From Syncephalis plumigaleata (taxonomy: Eukaryota; Zoopagomycota; Zoopagomycetes; Zoopagales; Piptocephalidaceae), in the NCBI GenBank assembly GCA_025201365.1, contig JAIXMF010000003.1, forward strand, positions 1,116,001 through 1,180,000: a stretch of 64,000 bases of DNA, given 5' to 3'. Positions 12,701-25,535 of this stretch are shown piece by piece. Position 1 is the first letter of the stretch. Every line of letters begins with the position of its first letter. The position numbers and the translations under genes are program-made. The notes below the pieces were generated by a model. It ran no database searches. It saw only the letters and a program-made list of their open reading frames with translations, and was not told the DNA's origin.

Positions 12701-15700
12701 TTCCTTCTCCTCTGTATTTCTTCCGTATCTTCTTCTATTACAGACTCTCCAGATTGTTGACATAATTTACCAAATACAGCCCATACTAGAATAATAAACA
12801 AGTTACGTACGGGTAATTTGGATGTCCACAAACTGGTTCTAGTGTCAGGACGATAATACATCAATGCAATTGTCTCATTTAACAAGTAAACAATGCTTGG
12901 CATAATTTGACGTTGACTAGTCTGATTAAATCCTTATCCTTAGATGATATGTTGTCTTCTGTTTTGTATAATCGATCCACTATATCTGCTAATAAATGAT
13001 TGAGCTAATTATAAAGTAATATAAATAAGCAATCACTATTACATCTACAATTGTAATATATATACATATATACATATATACCTTATCTATAATCAACCAG
13101 TGGGATAACGAGGATGAAGATGTTGCTTATTCTCTCGTAGATCCATTACAAGTTGTTCCAAGTAGATAGGCACCAGTGTATACACACAATCTATATCCAT
13201 TTCCGCTACACATGACTATAGGCAATACATAGTGTTAGGGTCAATCTTATTGAATGCTAGATATCGTACTACATACCATATACAGCATCGACATTAATTC
13301 CAATTTCTTCTCTGTAGGCAGTGTACGAATATAAAGAGTGGCATCTTGTAATAATTCACATCTTCATCAGTAACAACCTCAGATGGATCATTCCTATTAA
13401 TCGATGGCATCCATACAAAAGATAATCGTTGAATTACTCGACGATGATTGCCTTGCTGATAGCATTCTACTGTATCTGCCAATACTGTTTGTATACGTAG
13501 AGCATCTTGTGCTAATCGTATTGCATTACTATCAATTACATTGCCTGATCGACTATAGTATAATTAGCCATCAGTATATAATAATATATGTATATATATA
13601 TATTTATATTACCAATTGCATAATGTAACTACTTTTACACTTGTAGTCAAATAGTTTTGACAGCTTATTAGATACTCTTTAGTAGTCGATTGATCTCCAT
13701 TCAATAGCGAGTATTTAGCCCATAACCAATGGTAACTAAATGTATTTGTTAGTCATTCATCACCTATTATTCAGCATTACATACCGGCATCCAATTGATG
13801 GATCCAAGTCTTTTAATGCCGAACTAGTTCTACTAAATAACAGCTTTTGCAATGCATTCATCCAAGGACGACATCGCGTTAACCATCGATCACGCGCTCC
13901 TTTCTTGGTCTCCTTCTTTCCTCCTAGTCTAGTCACGGTGTAATTACAAATAGCGGCATCCATAAGAAACTCGCTTATACCGAGCATGATCTATATATAC
14001 ATATATATATATGTAATCTTTGTAAATAAATAGCATTACTCAGTCATTGATATTCATTACTGCTTACGTAGATTCGATCATCTGCTTGACCATATGGATC
14101 CAATAGTGATGATGTAGGTAGTAGCAAGGAGGGAATTGATTCTAATTTCAATAGTAATTTCGCTACAATCTCTCGTAATTCCTCGGGCCATTGACATTGT
14201 AACCACAATGATTCATGTTGTTTTCCACAAGGACACACATTAGCAAATAGACAAGTGATATACAAATGTCCCATATCAAAGCACCCGAATTCATGGTATT
14301 TAACCAGTTGATATGATCTAGTAGGAATGCTGTATCCGATAACATAGAATCAGATGTTTGTTGACTGACTGGTATGTTTGCCAATGGAAATGATGCAGGT
14401 ATTTGTTGCGAGGATGACATTCTATTACAAGTATTATAGTCAATATTATTACCTAAGTATTTAGTAATAGTAACAAGTATTACAAATAATTACCTAAATT
14501 CAATATATCTGTATTACTGCTTGTCGATGAATACAAGGTAAGATGTCTACCCAATTCATGATCATTATTGATTGGTAGCATCTTTTCATCTGTGATTGTC
14601 TCCTCATTTACCGGTAGTGTAGAGGATGGTAATGGACATCCTATTAATGTAGATAATTTGTTGACTCGTTTAATAAACACTATCATATCTTTATGTCGTT
14701 TTTGTTGTTCTTGCTCTTGTTGTTCCTGTTTATTACGTACACGCTTCGATGATCTATAGTATTATTATTAGTAGTACATTCTATTATACAATGGTTCATG
14801 TATTAATTACCGAATAGATACTCTATTGGTTTCCTCTTCATCTTCATTATCTTCTTCGTCTGACATTTCACTTTTACTTCGTTTATGTGATGTTGGTGAC
14901 TGAGTAATCTCCATGGTGTCAGTGTTCATGATCGTATTACCTTTAGATTCTATAAAGTGAGAAGAGGAAGAAGAAGGCTGCGATAAATGTGAAGAGGATC
15001 GATGATGTATTAAGGGGAATTTAGGTTCAATCATCAGTTTACGATGATAAAATGGCACTAATGGTTTAAATTCAATATCATCGAGTAATACTGATGGCCA
15101 AGTGGATCGTTCTATTTTATCAGTATCTTGATCTCTATAGTTCAAGTAATTATTAAATAGGGTTAGGGTTGATCATCATACTAGTATTTACCGTGGTTCC
15201 GTTGCTTCAATCATGTGTCCTATAGCTTTGCCTAATGCAGCCCAAGTAGGTCGAGTAATCGATTGAGTCATGGGTGGCCATTCCTCTTCAATTGCTAATA
15301 GCATCTATGAGATACGTATTCATAATTACAATAATACTAATAATGACTTACCACTTGCAGTAGTAGTAGTAGTAGTAGTAGTAGTATCAATCTGTGAATT
15401 AGTGCCATGTCCAATGGTAATAGATGCTTGATCATTCATCCATGTTGCATCTAAATGAACAAGTCGTTCCTCCATTTCCTTTTGAATTGCTTGCATCTTT
15501 TCAATATATACTCGTAATTGTGGTTTAATTGGTATATTTGGATACACATCTAGAATGGGTGCAATTAATTGTTGACAACCACGAATGTCACCACGATCAA
15601 ACAATATCTACAAAGGGTGACATGTTAATTGAATAATCTATGATGCTACTTGATAGTATTGCTAATTACCTGACATAATCCTAGTAAGCATTCCCAGCCA

Positions 15701-17046
15701 TAAGGTGTTAATCGTGTTACGTGTTCAGACCATGTATCGGATAGTGACTCCATTAGGGATGCCCATGATGCACGACTATGTGTATCATTCAAGTTATAGG
15801 GTGCCATTTTCGTTAACAATCCTTGTTCGTAGGCGTAGAAGGCCACGGCAGGTTTCTCACATTGCTGAGCTATACGTGCTAGTTGACACCATACTGCTGT
15901 ATTGGTTGCATCCAAGGTAACTGCCTATACTATTATACTTAATATCTATCATAACATAACAACAACAACTGCATAATGTGAAATTACCTTGGTTAAATAA
16001 TCAAGAGCACGCGACAAGTCTGTCCATTCATTATTTGGTATGGCAAGTAATCGGGAAAAGTTGGTTAAAATAAGAAATTGCAATTGATTACATGATCTAC
16101 GTAATTCCTTGGAATTTGCAATAAATGTCTAATAGATGTATATATGTATGTATGTATGTATGTATGATTAGCCAGTGTCTGATATGAATACAATAATATT
16201 ACCATAATGGCTTCTTCAGTGGCAGCTGATAATTTACTACGTTTAGTCATCAATGTTCTTTGACTAGCAGTGCTACTTCTTCGTGATACTGATGTTGAAC
16301 TGTAGGTGATTTCAAATGCTGCTTGATAGAACTTTCACTACCTTTTCTTCCTCTTCCTCCTCTTCCTCCTCCTCCTTTTCTTCTTCCTCACTATCGGTAT
16401 TATTCTGACTAGAATTAGCATTGGATGCTGCTTCCTGCATTGTAGCATCATTCTCCGTTTGTGCTTCTGTATCAGTATCTTGTTTTGTATCAGATATTGC
16501 AGATGTATTGACGTCCATCTCATTTGTCTGTACTGATGGTGACTCTGTAGTAACTAACAATATATGAGACTTGCTTGCATTTATGTTGTTTACCTTTCCT
16601 ATACACCTACCTGTAGATTCATCTATGTTATCCTTGATCGTACTATCACTAGCTTCATTGACATTATCATCGTCTTCTTCATCATCTTCCTCTTCCTCTT
16701 CCTCTTCATCAGTCTCCTCAGAAGTACTAGTACTCGTATTAGAATTTGAATCCGAATCTGATTGCTCTGAATGCAGTTGTAGCTGTCTCATCAACAATGA
16801 GTTCATGGCTTGCTCGTAATATTCGACGGCATCAGCTAACTTGTGCTGTTGTTGACATGTCAATGCTTGTTGATATAACTCTACTAGCGGGTCTACTGTC
16901 GCCCTCGCCTGTGCGGCTATATCCGCCAACGTGTCAACCTCTTCCGGTTCATTTAACGACACAAACGTCGTATCGTGTTTTGTTATTGATTCGAATTCCA
17001 TTCCAATCGCATTGTTATGATTATTAGATGCTGTTAATCGACCCAT
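9764..17046 (-). CDS. Histone transcription regulator 3 homologue (Hir3/CABIN1 family), TPR scaffold of the HIR complex
   Basis: Hir3/CABIN1 is the large TPR scaffold of the HIR histone H3-H4 chaperone complex, acting in replication-independent nucleosome assembly and histone gene repression. The N-terminus has the family's order: an acidic/Asp-rich start (EEVDTLADIAAQ), then a TPR (LVELYQQALTCQQQHKLADA, VEYYEQAMNSL). Next come long Asp/Glu tracts (about 16340-16400 and 16660-16720) and further TPRs (ALDYLTKAVTLDATNTAVW, CEKPAVAFYAYEQGLL). A conserved basic patch (SSKRVRNKQEQ) is followed by a long helical C-terminal half ending LFMSRCFLDLANYLP. At 7.3 kb with more than 20 short introns it is the most fragmented gene here. 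A Thr run (15360-15386) comes from a TAG/AGT microsatellite. One frame shift is suspected near 16314, before the YQAAFEIT segment. The exact exon chain in the middle is uncertain; family call from N-terminal architecture and the basic patch. Confidence 0.7.
15360..15386 (+). repeat. (TAG)n microsatellite inside the Hir3-like gene
   Basis: About nine TAG/AGT units in a row. On the coding (minus) strand they encode a run of threonines near the end of an exon of the Hir3-like gene, so length variation would change protein length rather than frame. Confidence 0.85.
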
Positions 17047-17051
17047 ACTAA

Positions 17052-17305
17052 AAGCAAATTACCAAGACAATAACTGACGATTACCAAAATCAGTTACTAT
17101 TAGTTGACAACAAGAAGACTAATACTATTGCTGTATTAGTGAAGTATAACAATGAAGTAGAAATAAATAATGACGGGATAAACCATGAATTACCTAAAGT
17201 TCGTTATTTCTGTGGTATTACGTCGTGTTTACTAGCATTACGAAACGAGTTGGACCAATCGTTTCGTAATGATTCAGAATTTAGATTTGTTCATACAACT
17301 GTATA
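17052..17305 (+). other. Coding-like open frame without ATG, possible 3' exon or gene remnant
   Basis: An 84-codon plus-strand frame opens after a TAA and an AG (17050-17051) and ends at a TAA. Its composition looks like folded protein, with alternating beta-like and helical segments such as NTIAVLVKYNNEVEINNDGI, VRYFCGITSCLLALRNELD and EFRFVHTTV at the C-terminus. No ATG occurs in frame, so it can only be a terminal exon spliced from upstream, a remnant, or chance. It abuts the start of the Hir3-like gene on the opposite strand. I recognise no family. Confidence 0.3.
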
Positions 17306-18636
17306 AATTAGAACGCCGCTTATGAATCATTTCGATTGGATTCGATGCCAATTATTTCTCGTACAAATGACACTACTAGTCGAAACAAATTAAGCTAGCA
17401 CATATCTTGGCAATCTATACTTGATTATCGGTCGTGGTACTACTATGAAGTAGCACACATTAGATACAATTGTACTGCATCTATCCTGATCGAAACTAGA
17501 GTAAGCGTTAAAGCAGTATCAGTTGGGAACACGTGTTGATGATTAGCAATTGGACTAGTCGATGGGTTATTGATACATGTGTACGCGTAGCAGTAAGAGG
17601 AAAAGATAAACATATGGAATGATACCGTTTTCTATTTGTACGTGCACTAATTACTTACTTTCTCGGTGTATCCACCAAGCATGTCGACTTTTTACGGAAA
17701 CCACTCGTTCTACACTGATAGTGGCGGTAATCATTGCAATAGAATGATGATAATGATAACTATAATAGATGAGCTAGTCTAGTTATCTCATCATCACTAT
17801 CATCATCGTCATCATCATCATAATGAATTCCGTATTATGCCGTCATTATTGAGATCAATGAATTAATCCAATAAATGCTTTAATCTCCGCTAATTTAATG
17901 TAGTTTCGTTAAAAGGAGACAGACGCATTACTGAGGCGGTATTGGTTTTTTTTCTGTGTCCGCGCGCGTTATTATCCATTTCTGTACACGTCGTTGCCAT
18001 ATTGATGTTGATTGGATTGCCTTTTCTAGACTGGTTATAATTCTACTGTTCTCTGTTTTTTTCGTACTACTACTACTACTAAAGGGCGCTACCTCAACGG
18101 ACACGTACATACACGCGCAAAAGAAAGAGAAAAAGAGAGGGAGGAAAAGAAACACAGATATTGTTCAGTCGTCTCATCTTGGCATGCTTGATCCATTTCT
18201 AGGCGTGTCTGAGATTAGCGCAGTATATGGTCGTACTAATGTTGCCTATTTTTCATGGACTGCTCATTCCACAAGAGGACATGTACTCATGTTTGATTAT
18301 GGATACGGGTTCAATCATAATGCGGATGGTAACGGTAATGGCAGGCGTTCATTCGCTCAGCCACATGGACATTATCCTCCCCATATATTATTTGCTCTTT
18401 CCCCGACACCGCTTTACTTTTCTTTCCTTTACTCATCATCATTACTACTAAATTACTTCTTTTCCACTTCTTTCTGCTCTTATTCTATTATATCGTTTGC
18501 TTATTATTGCGTTAATAGCTACGCATACATACATTGATCTTATTTTAAAGTAAGTTGACTTTTGAGTTGAAGCACGTATATTCGCATTATCTACTTGGTT
18601 ATGACTAGACAAGCGAGGAGATATTTTATAATGATG

Positions 18637-18667
<31 letters not shown>
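18637..18667 (+). repeat. (CTA)n microsatellite
   Basis: Ten consecutive CTA units in intergenic sequence; a similar (TAC)n run occurs at 21283-21309. Confidence 0.9.
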
Positions 18668-21282
18668 AGCATTATTAGTGTAATGGTGTAGTTGTAGTCG
18701 TATCGACCATATGTGCATATGTGCATAGATGTATGCATGTTGTATTTGTCTACACGCCATTATTGCTTTAACGTGGTTGATTAATGCACGCTAGCGTTTG
18801 ATATTTGTCTCGTGTTCGTGTGTGTATGTATACATACATACATGCGTGTGGGTACGTGTATGCTTTACGACAACATGTGGTTAACGTGGTTGTAGCACCC
18901 ATACACCCTCTCTCTCTCTCTCTGAATGATAGCATCTTCTGCTCAGTGGATAGCATGGTCTGTGCTATTGGCCTATGCTCATTTAATGAACAGCTAAATA
19001 ACACAGCTACTTACTAGCTAATAATAATAATAATGGGTATTGCCATCAGTGCAGCGTAATATCTGCGGTAATACTAGACGATAAACAAGAGATGTTTCAT
19101 TTTTACGTCATCTTATCTTAGTATACATATAAGCGTATACACACGTACCAGTATTTACTTGGCATCGGTAGACGCGCATACCTTTGTGTAGCTACCTGTA
19201 CTTGTCATTGACAATATAGCATCAATGTTGTAAATTAGTTGCTATGCCCAGTAATTTGCTCTAATAGTAGTTGATGGAATTCCATTTCCCTTCTATTTTG
19301 GCTTTAAATCGCCCACGTTATATGATAGACGATGAACATGTTGCAATTCCCATGCGTCTTATAATTCATTAGACTTACAAATATGTATGAGATCCATGCG
19401 AGTACCTGATACCATATGCATTAGCATGTGTTGTCTCCCTCTACTCATGGGTGCATTCTTGATATTTGTCTTTTGACAAGTAGAACGGGCGTATTACTTG
19501 TCACCTATGTGTATTTGTATGTGTATCTGTATGTGTGTATGGATTGTTCTTTACGCTGCTATTCCCTCCCTCCTCCCTTCTTATCGTCGTCCCTTCCGCA
19601 TGGTATATCTGGTTTTCTGCACAACCCGTTTCGTCACAAATCATTGCTCATGATGCATACCAATTAATACTACTACTTCTAGTGTTTATGTATTAATGTA
19701 GTGTATAATTCATATCGATAATTATGATGGATATTACATTTAATCATATACATTGATATCCACTCATTCATTCATTATAATCCATTGATTGCTATTATCA
19801 CCATTTGAATTGTCGTGCGTGTGTATGTATGTACGAAAGAGAGAGAGAACGAGATAGCCATTTACTTGTTTCCAAGATCCATCATAATCGCTGCATGTCT
19901 TGCCATGTGACATTGGATGGTGTTGCTATCATTGTTCGTCTTTTATCATTTACACTTAGCACATGATGTCTTCTTATATCTGACTATTATTACAGATATG
20001 TTTCTATTATTGCCATGAGCTATGATACTAGCATCTAACCATATTGGCCATGCTCCTGCTGGATGCTTTATGCTGTCTATCATGATTAATGGTAATTAGC
20101 GAGGGTAGTACTTGCCTTTTCTTTTACTATTCACGCGAACATACTCTGTGTATTTTCGGTACACGCCTATTTGTTTCCCCTTCTCTCTCTCTCTCCACAC
20201 ATACATACGCACACAAACAAGCACACACACACACACATCACCACACTATCACCACGCCATCACCATCACCATCATCATTCACGCACACATTCACACATCA
20301 CGCACACCATGAATCCAACGCATGGCGTGTGGTCCATGTGCCTTGTAGTGTTTTGCTCACCCTTTAAACTGGTCGCATTTCAACTTGTTGCTCTCCATCT
20401 CTCTTTTCCTTACACCTGTTGTTGTTCTGTTCTACTATTCCTCTCGCTCTATTTCCTATTCACTCATTTGAAATTATCCAACTTTCCTCTTATTGTTGCG
20501 TTTGTTTTTTCTGTTTACTATTCGTAGTTAATCTACGAATTTCCATCTCCTCTCCTCTCCTCTCTATATTATACACGCTCATTAGCCTGTTCTTATTCTT
20601 TGCTTATTTACGACGTATGTATTTCATAGTAATATGGTATTCTTGTTGGTGTGAGGAAAGCAAGGAAAGATGCGCAAACAAGCGATAATATGGCGACTAA
20701 ATAACATAGTGAGCCAAGCTATTATATATATGTATATGTATTGGCTTATGCACACTAGTGCGAATACTATGCAGTCTAGTGTTTATATCGTCGATAGATT
20801 GATGATAACACGATAGCTAGTCCAAAGGATGTGTATATTGTACATACGTGCATATACACTCTCTTTTCTTACCAGATTATGAGCATTATTGTTCTCTGGT
20901 GAGCGGACAATTTCAATACTAATGTATTCCTATCAGCCATATATTTCTCAGGCTGGTCACGTGCGCTATGCCATTTACCGTAAAAGTTGGCATACGGACA
21001 TTGAATGATCATTTCGTCATCTGTACCACTATCCATTCATTCCTACTGCTACTAGCACTGTAGGAATAGAACAATAACAACAATAGATATTACTGCGGCA
21101 ATTAGCAGCATCCATTGCTATTTGTCCTCAAGTGGAAATGTCATTCTTTTTATTGTTCTATTATTGTACAGTTGATCTTGCATGGTATAACAAACATATA
21201 CACACATACGTCATACTAAGGGATGGGGACAATCTAATACATACAACATGTGATAATTGTCTCCTTTGGCTTATTGTGTCAG

Positions 21283-21309
21283 TACTACTACTACTACTAC
21301 TACTACTAC
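21283..21309 (+). repeat. (TAC)n microsatellite
   Basis: Nine consecutive TAC units upstream of the PH-domain gene. Confidence 0.9.
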
Positions 21310-21755
21310 AAGTAACGGTAATGGTAGTGACAAGTATTCCCTCTGTCTCCGTCACTTGCCTCTTTCAAACTGAGTACAACGCTTAGGGGATGTGTGTTGT
21401 CCTCGTGACCTTCACCTTACACCGAAGGGGCAAATTCCCCGATTGAATGCTGAAATACGCATAGTGATAACGACATTTATTGGTTTCATTATGCCATTGT
21501 TTCCGTCATCATTCATATTAATATTGTAAAATAACTTGTACTAACCAATTCTTATTCTTTTCACTACTTACTTTAATTCAACGATTAGGTTCTTCGTCTA
21601 ATTTTACTCTACACACTCACACCACACGTACGTCTATTACCGCCGTCGACCGTCGTCTGTGTACGTTCACTGCATATTAACTTATTATTTGATATATATA
21701 ACTTACATTTGATTTTAATAGCAAGGTTTCCTTATAATAATCCATCGCCATCATC

Positions 21756-24682
21756 ATGAGCTGTGAAAATACCCAGAACGAAACTGCCGCCGCTACCACT
21801 GCAGCACCAGCCCCTGAAGTCGCGGAGACACCCGCTGTTGAGGCTACTGTTGAAGCTACAACGGAAGCCGCGCCTGCCGAAGCTCCTGCCGCTGAAGTAG
21901 CCGCTGAAGCTGAAGCCACCACTGAAGCCGCTGAAGCTGAAACCGCCGAAGCCGAAGCTCCCAAGGAAGAATGTACCGCTGCTGCGCTGCCACTGAAGAA
22001 GAGGCAGCACCAGTTGAGGCAGCACCCGCTGAAGAAGCACCGGCTGCCGCTGAGGAGACACCAGCTGAAGAAGCCGCCACCGAAGCAGCACCTGCCGAAG
22101 AGGCAGAAGCACCAGCTGCCGCTGCTGAAGAGGAAGAAGAGGCTGCCGCCGAAGAGGAAGAAATCGAGGCTGTCGTCAATGGCCATCTACATAAGCGCGG
22201 TCCTCGTCCACTCCGCATTTGGAATAAGCGCTACTTTGCTTTGCAGGATGACGCCATTCCATTGGCTCAACTTCGCTTGGTCTTCAAGAAGAACGTGAAG
22301 AAGGTTCACGCGCCAGCTCCACCTGCCACATCCACCCCACCAGCCATTCCTGAGGCCAGCAAGGATGAAGTGCCCGCGGAGACTCCAGAGACCGAGGGCG
22401 AGGTCGTTGCCACCGCTGAAGCCACCGAGGAGGCACCAGCTGCTGAGACCGCTGAAACCGCCGAGGCTGCTGAAGAAGCACCAGCTGCCGAAGTCGCTGA
22501 GACTACCGAGGCTGCCGCCACCGAAGAAGCCGAAGCCAAGGAGGAAGCTGCCGAAGCTACCGCCACCGATGCACCAGTCACCACGCAACCAATCGATCAA
22601 TACGAAGCTGTAAATAAGACGCTCTTCACTAATATTGCCCACGCCACTTATACTGGTGCCGGTCTATTGTTCTATTTCCGCAACGAGACCGACGGCGTTC
22701 CATCCGGTATCATTAGCTTGGCCGATGTCGTCTCAGTCGAAAGCATCAAGGCCAACAAGCCACACGCATTTGCCGTGCGCACCGAATCGCGCGAAGTTGT
22801 TTTGGTTGCTCATTCCGCCAAGGAGGCCAGCGGCTGGATCAAGGCCATCGAGGAAGCCAAGGAAATCGCGCAGTCCAAGAGCGAGGAGGCCCAGCAAAGC
22901 GAGACCTACAAGCAGACCTATCAGCTGCTTCTCGAGCGCAAGGCTTTCACCAAGAGCGTCGTGTCCAACTCGGCTGCCGCCACTGCCGAGGAGATGCTCT
23001 CGCATAGCGAATCCGAGACTGAAGCCACCAAGGAGAGTGGCGCGGAAGTTACTCCACCAAGCTCCAAGCGTCGCTCCTACTTTGGATTCCTCAGCAAGAA
23101 GCCAGCTACTACTGCCACCGCTGCCACCATCGCTGTCGAGGAAGAGACTGCCGCTACCGCTCAGGAAGTCACCGAAGTCGTCACCACCGAAGTCACCGAG
23201 ACTGTCGAGACCACTGAGGAAATTGTTGCCGAAGAAATCACCAAGGTGCCATCTGCTAAGCGCGGCTTTGGTCTAGGCAGCATTTTCAAGGCCAAGACTA
23301 AGGCTACCGAGGCTGCTGAAGCTGCCGTTGAATCCGCTGTCGCTACCGTCGAGGATGAGGCTGATGCTGCCACCGAGGCCGTAGCCACCGAGACTGAAGC
23401 CGTCGTGACCGAAGTGACCGAAACAACCGAAGAAGTCACGGAAACCGTCACCACTGAAGTCACCACTTCCACCAAGAAGCGTTTCAGCTTCTTCAACAGT
23501 ATCATCGCCAAGAAGCCCACTGGCACCGAGCAACAGGAAGCTGTCACCGAAGAAGCCACCGAAGAAGCTCAAGCAGCTGAAGCCACCGCCGAAGAAGCCA
23601 CCGCCGAGGCTACTGAGGAAGCTGCCGAAACCGCCGAAGCTACCGAAGCCACCGCTGAAGAAGCCAAGGAGGAGAGTGCCGAAGCTGCCGAAACTACTGA
23701 GGCAACTACCGAGCACGCCGCCACAGTTGCTGAAGAAGTCATTGCCGCTCCCAAGAAGGCCTTCGCTGGTGTTGGTAAGCTTTTGCGCTCAATGACCACC
23801 AAGAAGAAGACTGAAGTCACCGAGGTCGCCGCTGAAGCCAAGGCTACCGCCGAAGAGGCTGTTGCCACTGAAGCCGAAGCTGTCGCTGAAGCTGCCGAGG
23901 AGACCGCTGCCGAGGCTGCCGCTGAAGGTGAAGCTGTCGCCACCGAAGTCACCGAAGTTGTGGAAACCACTACCACGACTGTTACAGATGCTGCCGGTGA
24001 AACAACCACCGTTGTTACTGAAGTGGTCGGCTCATCCAAGGGTCCATTGCATGTCTTCAAGACCATTTTCGGTCGCAAGCAAAGTGGTGAAATCACCACT
24101 GAATCTGAGGCCACCGAGGAGGCTGCCGAAGCTACTGAAGCTGCCGCCGAGGCCACTGAGGAAGCTGCCGCTGAAACCGAAGAAGCCAACACCGAAGAAG
24201 CCGCTGAGGATGCTGAAGCCACCGAAGAGGCAGCCGAGCCAGTTGCTCGCTCTCAATCACCTATCGCTCGCGCCTTCACCGGCATCTTCCGCAAGCGCAA
24301 CCCACGCAAGGATGAAGTCGCCAAGGCTGAAGGTGCCGAGGAAGAGGAGGTAGCCGCCACCGCCGAGGAGACCGCTGCTGAAGCCGCCGCTGAATCTGCC
24401 TCCGAGGAGACCAAGACCATCGACTCCACTAAGAAGGTCACACGTCGTCTCACACTCCTCGACCGCCTCACTGGTTTCGCCAGCCGTCAATCAGTCAAGG
24501 AGGATGCTGCTGCTCCAGCCGAAGGTGTCGCTCCTCAAGAAGATGCCGCTAACGGCAAATCCGACACTGAAGAGGTCGCAGTCAAGGAAGTGTCCGAAAC
24601 TGTCGTAGTCACCGAGGAAGTTACCGTTACCGAAGAGATTGTCGAGGAGACCGTTGCAGCCAAGGTGGAAGCCTCCGCCTAA
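21756..24682 (+). CDS. Acidic Ala/Glu/Thr-rich PH-domain protein, Meu6-like
   Basis: A protein of about 974 residues dominated by Glu, Ala, Thr and Val, with a pleckstrin-homology fold near residues 145-310. The first PH strand reads RGPRPLRIWNKRYFAL and the later strands GLLFYFRNETDGVPSGIISL and HAFAVRTESREVVLVAHSA, ending in the helix ASGWIKAIEEAK. A ~90-residue Glu/Ala-rich segment is inserted within the PH fold. Downstream, short basic-hydrophobic modules (YFGFLSKKP, FGLGSIFKAKTK, FSFFNSIIAKKP, GVGKLLRSMTTKKK, VFKTIFGRKQSG, AFTGIFRKRNP) punctuate the acidic sequence. S. pombe Meu6 has a related PH plus acidic-repeat layout, which is the basis of the name. Codons are strongly GCC/AAG/GAG/ACC-biased, like the ribosomal gene at 59 kb, suggesting high expression. 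The frame changes near 21985 (gctgctgcgctgcc); removing two bases restores it. A start at 21971 is possible but would drop similar N-terminal sequence. Confidence 0.75.
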
Positions 24683-25535
24683 AGTGCTTTAATGATATAC
24701 GCATAGCTGGTATTCATTAAGCGTTAAAGACTATGGCTGCCATATACATCGTATCGTATGATGTGTGATGGTCTACTTGCATATTTTTCTATTCGTGTTA
24801 TTGCTATAATTCTTCACGTTTATTATCCAATCTCTACTTCCACCGGACCCCCATTGCTGGCTGGTGGTCGTGCATTACTATGCGTTTCTTTTCTTCCCTG
24901 AAAGATCGTGCGTGTGCGGTCACAAAGCTTTCCTCTTATCGTTGTTGTTGTTGCTTAATATCACGGTTAAAACATGCCTACAAATTTAACTTGTGACTTA
25001 GCAATTAACTACTACTACTACACTACTACAATTACACTTTTTCTTTTACTCTACTTCTTCACTTCTATCCTAGCTGCTGCTGCTGCTGCTGCTTGTCTTT
25101 CACTCACTCGCCCACTCATACATACATACATACATACACACGCCCTATCGTTTTAACCCTGCAGTTCTATTGCTTATCAGTCTATATACATGTACACCCG
25201 CGTGCGCATACAAGCGTTTATTATCGTTTTATTATTGCAATGCTTCTGATCATAGAATGCTATACGAATGATCATTGTCATTGTTGTCCATTCGATCAAT
25301 GGCTTAACAAAAGTGTCTAGCCACATTTGTATTCGTATTTTGCAATAATCAAAACATATACACTTATTTTTGTTGTTTCTTTATACAATCCATATTCATT
25401 CGCAATTGTTGCAGTGGGCGGCGTATACATGTGTTCAGTAATCGATTTCTGCGTATTTTCTTTATTAATAAATAATGGTATTATTGGCGGTAATTGAATT
25501 GTTGTGTGACTTGTTACTTACGTTATGTTACCGTT
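24683..25535. other. 3' flank of the PH-domain gene
   Basis: No gene seen. Contains GTTGTTGTTGTTG near 24942, (CTG)n around 25072-25091, and a (CATA)n run at about 25118-25138. Remaining sequence is AT-rich. Confidence 0.6.

Larger units (their letters stand above)
17306..21755. other. Long microsatellite-rich intergenic region
   Basis: About 4.4 kb with no supported gene. It contains (TAC)n runs (18637-18667, 21283-21309), CT-rich tracts (about 18907-18922, 20180-20200), a CA/CAC/CAT-rich stretch (20205-20310) and many TG/TACA repeats. Open frames are low-complexity (Ser/Leu/Thr- or His/Thr-rich) products of these repeats. The 3' end is the 5' flank of the highly codon-biased PH-domain gene and may hold its promoter or an untranslated exon; a TTTTAATAG just before 21722 could be an acceptor. 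Confidence 0.6.

Noticed and set aside
17956-18537. 193-codon plus-strand open frame
   Set aside because: Composition is dominated by Ser/Leu/Phe/Tyr from pyrimidine-rich DNA, with no domain pattern and no splice-supported extension.
21973-22007. A 26- or 35-nt intron to explain the frame change in the PH-domain gene
   Set aside because: Both would be far shorter than any other intron here (47 nt and up), lack branch-site sequence and would remove coding-like Ala codons; a two-base excess in a GCT/GCG run is simpler.
22187-24490. Several 100-217 codon frames on both strands within the PH-domain gene
   Set aside because: Mirror translations of GCC/GAA/ACC repeats (Ala/Ser/Val-rich or Pro/Leu/Lys-rich); the conserved PH domain and basic modules fix the true frame.
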